A DNA stretch of 64,000 nucleotides from Alternaria dauci (Eukaryota > Ascomycota > Dothideomycetes > Pleosporales > Pleosporaceae), in the NCBI RefSeq assembly GCF_042100115.1, contig NC_091276.1:930001-994000 (forward strand), read 5' to 3'. Of the stretch, positions 57,683 through 64,000 are shown piece after piece (position 1 is the stretch's first letter; each line of letters opens with the position of its first letter). The notes under the pieces were generated by a model that saw only the letters and a program-made list of their open reading frames with translations, ran no database searches and was not told the origin of the DNA. The position numbers were made by a program, and so were the translations under genes.

Positions 57683-60600
57683 CTTAAAGTAGCTATAGCG
57701 TATAATAATACTATATAGTAAAAAGACTAGATAGTTTACTCTTTTACTACCTACCTAGAAGTTCTAGAAGACTAACCCCTTACTTATATTAAAAAGTAGA
57801 GGGTATAATACTAATTCATAAAACTATAGCCTAAGTTATAGTAAGCTATTATTAATTATTACTAAGTTCTAGCTACTAGAGAGGACTTTATTATACAAGT
57901 ATCTATACTTAAAAGAAACTTATATAGGGTAGCCCTTATATATAAATAATAAGCCTAAAGTACTTATAAGAGAAAGTATAGCGAAGCTCTTTCTTTGACC
58001 TTATAGTATAACCTACTAAAGAAGCTAAAGGATAATAGCTTAATTATATACTTTAAGTACTAAAAGAAGGGGTACTATACTAATATGTGCTAAAGTAGTA
58101 ACCTAAACTAAGTACCTAATAATATTAACTAGGTAGGAAAAGGGTAAGCCTCTTTAAAAATATAAGATTAGTAAGGTAGTTACTAATTAATATCTTACTA
58201 GGTATAAAGCGTATATATAGTATATAAGTAGAATCTAGTTAAGAAAAAAAACTTAGGGTTATTCTTAATCCTTAAGTAGATATTAGTCTAATTAGTTAAA
58301 TTAATACTATAGAAATAAGTATAAAGCTTAAAAAGAATATAGAGCTCTTAAGATTAGGATAGATTAGTTTATAATATTAAGGTACTTATATAGTATATAT
58401 ATTCTAAGTATACTTATTAGATAATAATAGTATAGAACGCCTTACCTAAGTAACTATATATAAAGTAGATAAAGAGGGACTTCCTCTTCTCTTAAAAGAT
58501 CCTTTTATTAAATAAGAAAATATTTCTATTAATTATAAGTACTAAAAATAGTACTAGGGATTAACTAAAGCTAATATCTAGTTAGTAAGTATAAAGACTT
58601 TCTAAAAAAGTAAAAAGGATTTTAGTTTTACTTACCTCGTAGGAACTCTCTAATTAACTAATACTTTCTTAGACTATAATATATATATATATAATATCTA
58701 TATAGTATAGGAACTACGTATCCCTAATACTTTATTAGAATATATAAATATATTTAATAATATAAAGGCTATAACTCTTCTAAGTTATAAGAGTTTAGAT
58801 TATATAATTCCTATCTAACTAAGTAAAGAGCTACTATATAAACTACTATATATACTCTCTTTATATAAGCTTTAACTACTCTATAAATATATAGAAAAGG
58901 CTCTTTATAAGGAATAGATCTAATATAGTACTAGCCCTATAAGCTTACTAATTATCTTTATACTAAAGAAAGATAGTATACTTTACCTTTACGTAAATTA
59001 TAGAGGTCTAAATATAGTTACTATAAAAGATTATTACTTACTCCTACTTATTAGAAAGATACTAGATTATCTATTAGGTGTATAATACCATATAACGCTA
59101 GATCTTAAGGACGCCTACCATTATATATAAATAAAAGTAAGAGATAAATAGAAGATAGCTTTTTAAACTTAATATAGCTACTTTAAGTACTTAGTTATAC
59201 CTTTTAGGCTAACTAATACTCTAGTAAGCTTTTAGGCCTATATTAATAAGGCGTTAAGTAGATATTTAGACTATATTTATATAGTCTACCTTAATAATAT
59301 TCTTATCTATACCTATAATAATAATCTTAAGCTATACTAGTATATAGTATATACTATACTTTAGTCCCTTAGGGAAGCTAAACTTTATATAAACCTAAAG
59401 AAGTATACCTTTATAGCTACTAAAGTCTATTTCTTAAGATTTATTATTATAAGGAGTAGTATTTATACTAATCCTATATATATAGAGATAGTACTCTAAT
59501 AGCTAACTCTAACTAGTATTAAGGAGCTATAATCCTTCTTAGGGTTTACTAATTTCTATTAATACTTTATTAAGTACTATACTTAGGAAATAGCCCCCCT
59601 TACTAATATTCTAAAAGGGAATTAAGTCTTCTACTAAGATAATACTATAGAAGCCGCCTTTACTAAGCTAAAAGAACGCTTTATATATATACCTATCCTA
59701 TACTACTTTAATAAATTACTATAAATTTATATTAAGATAGATACCTTAATATTTATAATCTTAGGTATACTTTCTTAGCTATTTAAAGATAAGAAATAGT
59801 ACCTAGTAGTGTTTATCTTAAGAAAGCTTTAGGCTATAGAACTAAATTATAAAGTATATAATTTAGAACTTTTAGCTATAGTATATAGCTTTAAGTAGTA
59901 GTAGTATTACTTAGAAAGTACTTATTATACTATCTAAGTTTTAATAGATTATAATAACTTATACACTATATACACTATATAGAGGCTTAGCCTTATTAAG
60001 TATATTAGGTACTTTATTTAGGAGTATTTAATTTTAAAGTAATATACTATCTAAGGAATACTAACCTAGTAGATAGACCCTTAAAAAGAGTAGAGTATAA
60101 GTAAAAGAATATATCTTTAACTTAGTTATTACCTACCTTATAGAATAAGCTTCTAGTAAGGAATAAACTTAGTAGAGTAAAAGGATCTATACCTAGGCTT
60201 AGTCTAGTAAGTATATATAAGATATATATTACTAATATTTATAGAACTAGTTAGGTCCCTACCACTAGTACTATAAGATATATACTATATATACTATACT
60301 TACTAGCTAAGGTATTAGTTAGTAGTAAACCTATATTAGTAGAGTCTAAAGCTTTACTAGATATTCTACTCTAGTTATAGTAAAGGGATACGTTTACCTA
60401 GTAGTAGGTTATAGACTTAAAGTAGGTTTTATATACTTAAAGCTATAGATGTATATAAGGTTAGTATACTAATTATAAAGAAGTCTTAAGATATAATAGT
60501 AGAATTTATATTCTAGAGGAACTAGCTATTAGGTAGGAAATCTTATCCTAATACTATAATATATATATAGTAGGCTACTTTAGTAGATATAGGATACTTA

Positions 60601-61860
60601 AGCTTATTAGTAAATACTATTATTAGTTATTACTTAGCTAAGACGTCTAGGAATATATAAAGACTTATACTATATATTAAAGAAGTAAAGCTATATAATA
60701 TAGTAAATATAGTAAGCTAGTATTACTACTAATCTTAGAAGATATCTTTAAGGAAGTCTCTTTAGATTTTATTATAGGATTACTACTATTAAAAGATAGA
60801 TTAGGTTACGTCTTTAATATAGTACTTATAATTATAAACTACTTCTCTAAGATAGTTATCTATATACCTACTTTAAAAACCTAGGATATAAAATAGTTTA
60901 TAGAGTCCTACTTTAATTAGGTTATTTTAAAATATAAAGTATAGAAAGGTATTATATTAGACTAAGGCTTAGTATTTACTTTTATATTTTAGATAGAGAT
61001 CTACTACTAACTATAAGTAAAGTATAGGCTTAGTATAGCCTTCTATCTATAAATAGATAAGTAAACTAAATACTAGAATTAAACTATAGAGTAATACTTA
61101 AGAATTTTTATATCTAAAAAATAAGATAACTAAGTCTAATTATTATTAATAGTATAATTTACTTATAATAACTTTATTTATAAATTAATAAAAGCTACTC
61201 CTTTCTACTTTATTTATAGTAAGTACCCCTTACTTATAATACCTCCTAAGAATAGTAAGTAAGAGGGGGAGGTACTAAATATAGTAGATAGAGTTTAGCG
61301 TATATATAGTATATATATAGTAGTAATAGATTATCTATTAAAAGTATAAGAGTATTAAAGCTACTACTATAATAAGAAATATAAGCTAGATATTTTTTAT
61401 AAAGGAGACCTTATTCTCTTTAGTATAAAGTATATTAACCTAGTTAACTAACTTAGTAAAAAGCTTTCTAGTAAGTATATTAGACTATTTTAAATCTAGA
61501 ATATAGTTAGGTTATAGGTATATTATTTACTTCTACTACCTTATTATTATATTTATAATATCTTCTACGTATCTCTTCTAGAATAATAGAATTTTAGAAA
61601 AAATAATAATAATAATATATAACTACTAGAAGTTACCTTAGAAGGTTATGAAGTTTAGGAAGTAGAAAAAATCCTTAGAAAATATATAAGAAAAGGCTAG
61701 TTATAGTACTAGCTAAGATAGAAAGGATATAATAAATCTTAGGATATTTAGACCCTAGCCTCTAACTTTAAAGATATAGAAGAACTACTCTAAGACTTTA
61801 AAGTATTATAAAGCTTATAGTATATAAGGTAATAAAAAAGAGTATAATAAAAGAATTTAT
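57683..61860 (+). pseudogene. pol: Gy2 pol relic (gag end, RT, RNase H, integrase, chromodomain)
   Basis: RT reads LIIFILKKDSILYLYVNYRG near 58950-59010 and TLDLKDAYH near 59095-59122. The palm motif is YLNNILIY at 59287-59310, so both catalytic Asp codons are now Asn. RNase H follows (59700-60000). The integrase segment SLDFIIGL lies near 60755-60780 and the core continues to about 61100. The chromodomain relic (61643-61805) reads GYEV.EVEKILRKYIRKG then KDIEELL. TAG/TAA codons replace Trp and Gln throughout. Confidence 0.78.
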
Positions 61861-61939
61861 AATATACTTAAGGCGTAAATCCTACAGTATAGGATTTTAG
61901 GTAACTATATATATAGAAAGTAAAAAATATAAAAAAAGA

Positions 61940-62137
61940 AAAAATTAAGCCTTACTATCCTTATTATCTTAACTACCCTTACTATCCTCCTTACTTTTAC
62001 TATCTCTATTACCCTTACTATCTCTATTATCTTTACTACCCTTACTATCCTTACCTACGCTATACTTAGACTTAGTGTCTTCTAGCTATATAGCTAGCGC
62101 GTTAGTAGTACTATCCTTACTCTCCCTATCTAATAGA

Positions 62138-62168
<31 letters not shown>

Positions 62169-62200
62169 TACTACTAGTACTATTCTAGAAAAAGTTAGTT
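61940..62200 (-). pseudogene. Antisense coding relic at the 3' end of Gy2 (Asn run and Asp-Ser-Lys tail)
   Basis: Between the Gy2 chromodomain and its 3' LTR the minus strand reads, from about 62180 leftward, NSTSSNSNNNN..., LLDRESKDSTTNALAI and then a long Asp/Ser/Lys-rich tail (GKDSKGSKDNRDSKGNRDSK and more) to TAA near 61947, with few RIP stops. It looks like the C-terminus of a protein translated toward pol. Upstream minus-strand text (about 62990-62200) is also protein-like but its frame link is unclear. The direction matches the antisense ORF of Gy1. Confidence 0.4.
62140..62175. repeat. (TTA)n microsatellite
   Basis: About eight ATT/TTA units, which read as an asparagine run on the minus strand and may be part of the antisense coding relic. 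Confidence 0.7.
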
Positions 62201-62209
62201 AAGATAAAT

Positions 62210-63250
62210 AAAGTTAGAAGATAAAGTATAAGAGTATACTATAATTACTATATAACTAACTAGCTACTCTAAGGTAGTAGTAATCCTATACTACTTAACT
62301 AGAATTAGGCTAAGAAAGTTAGAAGAGGTTATAGGAATCTAGGTAGGAACTCCTAGAGGAGTCCTAGAGTAAGTAGTAATATATTAGTAGTTAGTAAACT
62401 TTAAGTTAAACTAGCACTATATATATATAAGCTTAATACTTATATAAAGTACTATAGTATTAGTCTTAGGAGTAGTAGTACTCTTTATAATAGTATTATA
62501 CTTTACGTATAAGTAGTATAGATAATTAATATAAGTATTTAAGTTAGTAAGAACTTATAAAGATTAGCTAAAGTATAATATACTTAAAAGACTTTAAAGA
62601 ACTTACTAAAGTATAACTACTATAGTTACTAGAACTATAGTAATTATAGTAATACTTATCTAGCTTCTTATAAATCTACTTTTACTTATAGATAGTTTAA
62701 GTATAGTATAGGTAAGTTACGTAAGTAGTAATTATATTAGTATACTTATTACTATTACTCTAAGTAAATACTATAGTATTTTAGAGGTAGGACTTCTTAA
62801 TATATTATAGATTAGGATAATAGACTATATTAGGAAGCTTATAGCTTATATAAAAGGTATAATTAAGGTATATATTAGTATTAGTATAAAGGTATTAAGT
62901 AAGGTGTTAGAAAAATTTCTATTATAATAAATAATAAATATATAGTTACTATAGAAAATTCTACTCTTACTTTACTAAAAATTCTATAACCCTAAAGAGG
63001 AAGTAAATAAAAAGTTACCTTTACTATAATAAAGTAAAAGTGTAAGGGTAACTTATCCTAAAATCCTTAGTTACCTCTATATTACTCCTAGACCTAATAA
63101 TAAGTATAATATACTTTACCTTAATACTATATCTATATAGCGTAAGATAGACGTATATAAGATAGACTAAAAGACTAGATACTCTTTTCCTATTTTCTAA
63201 TAAAGATTTTAGGTTTTTATTAAGGCTAGGACTATTAAGGACGCTAGCCT
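62210..63250. other. Gy2 3' region between chromodomain and 3' LTR
   Basis: RIP-saturated sequence belonging to Gy2, longer than an ordinary chromovirus 3' untranslated region. Minus-strand protein-like fragments occur (see the adjoining relic). It ends at the polypurine tract 63251-63261. Confidence 0.4.
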
Positions 63251-63264
63251 AAGAGGGGAGGTTC

Positions 63265-63496
63265 TATAATATATAGGATATAGCTTAGCTAGAAGGGTAC
63301 TAAGGTCCTAATATAATTACTTCTCTTATTATCTCTATAGAGGAGGAACTTACTCTTAACCTATACTTCGCGCGTAAGAAGACTAGTAAGAATTATTATT
63401 ATTACTCCCCCTAGTATACTATTAGAATATAGAGCTATCCCCTACTATTCTCTTATAGTATAAAGTAAATACTATTACCTATAACTACCTCTTACA
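63265..63496 (+). repeat. Gy2 3' LTR (forward copy)
   Basis: 232 bp, matching the 5' LTR at 39688-39919. Retains the unmutated end CTTACA, where the 5' copy has CTTATA. Followed by the CTTTA duplication. Confidence 0.85.
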
Positions 63497-64000
63497 CTTT
63501 ACTAGAGAGGGTATACTAGCTTAGCTAGATAGCTATAATAAGTTACCTTAAGGGATATATATTTATATATAGTATAATTTAATTATATATAGTAAGATAC
63601 TTAAAGTAAGTTTATATTAGTATAAAGGTTAGAACTAGCTAGGCTTTTATAAAAATATATAAAATTCTAAGTAAACTTAATTATAGTAAAGATACTATAT
63701 CCTCCTCCCTTTATAATATAGTATAATTATATTACTAGCTAATACTAGTAATCCCTATTAGGCCTACCAAGGTTTAATAGGTATCTTTTTAGTTACCTTT
63801 AGTAGATTTTCCTAACTTTAGTTTTTACGTATAGATATTAGAGCTTTACTACCCTAAAATACTAATTAGTCTAGTATTCGAATTATATTATTACTTTATC
63901 TTTTTTTTTATTAACTTTTATAACTAATAAGTAGAGGGATAACTACTTTTTACTTTTTTAAAGTTTTAGTTTAATAATACCCCACTACTTATAGAGAATA
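63497..64000 (+). repeat. RepA copy A5, right part of the copy split by Gy2
   Basis: Continues the RepA copy broken at 39687, including one unit of the AT-rich 20-bp repeat (about 63556-63590) and the region leading to CCCCACTACTTATAG. The window ends just before the A-rich end, so its outer TSD cannot be checked. Confidence 0.65.

Larger units (their letters stand above)
39688..63496 (+). mobile_element. Gy2 chromovirus, full-length forward copy, RIP-degraded, hosting a 17-kb element
   Basis: Two 232-bp LTRs (39688-39919 and 63265-63496) with TGTAA...TTACA-derived ends and a perfect 5-bp TSD CTTTA (39683-39687 and 63497-63501). A polypurine tract (AAGAGGGGAGG, 63251-63261) adjoins the 3' LTR. 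Internal order is gag (39920-40574, resuming 57683), RT, RNase H, integrase and chromodomain. Without the 17.1-kb insertion it is about 6.7 kb. The 1.4 kb between chromodomain and 3' LTR is extra and reads as an antisense coding relic. The element itself sits in RepA copy A4/A5. Confidence 0.88.

Noticed and set aside
39000..64000. tRNA, rRNA or other structured RNA genes
   Set aside because: No conserved tRNA boxes or rRNA stretches were seen in the RIP-damaged sequence.

Overview
The window looks like an AT-rich heterochromatic block from a filamentous ascomycete (Pezizomycotina); I cannot name the genus. Outside two islands (about 14.4-16.9 kb and 28.35-35.5 kb) the DNA is extremely TA-rich and almost without CpA and TpG. 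This is the footprint of repeat-induced point mutation (RIP). TpG loss removes ATG codons, and CAG, CAA and TGG become TAG or TAA, so no intact reading frames remain there even though old proteins can still be traced.

The block is a stack of nested transposons whose target-site duplications (TSDs) can still be read. From left to right: a decayed ORF (0.5-3.0 kb); a reverse-strand chromovirus, Gy2 (4.5-8.7 kb), split by a 1.3-kb RepB copy; a Fot1/pogo DNA transposon (11.13-15.81 kb, TA TSD) split by one RepA and one RepB copy; a 1.1-kb unmutated host island (15.81-16.89 kb); RepA (17.4-18.9 kb); an unrecognised decayed ORF (20-22 kb); a RIP-damaged gypsy element, Gy3 (22.35-38.78 kb), carrying an intact gypsy element, Gy1 (28.35-35.52 kb), and a RepA copy; then RepA (38.8-64 kb) containing Gy2 (39.69-63.50 kb), which itself contains a 17.1-kb terminal-inverted-repeat element (40.57-57.68 kb) with a Plavaka-like transposase relic.

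Three pieces are intact. The host island encodes a 56- or 57-residue secreted peptide with six cysteines, an effector-type gene preserved between RIP-damaged repeats. Gy1 has identical-length 476-bp LTRs, a TTAAG TSD, an uninterrupted Gag, and an uninterrupted Pol that has no ATG. The two are joined by a textbook -1 frameshift heptamer placed on the Gag stop and followed by a predicted stem-loop. Gy1 also carries an antisense ORF whose protein has exact Gal4-type Zn2Cys6 spacing followed by a coiled coil.

No rRNA, tRNA, CRISPR array or bacterial-type operon was seen. All homology statements come from reading motifs by eye; no database search was possible.
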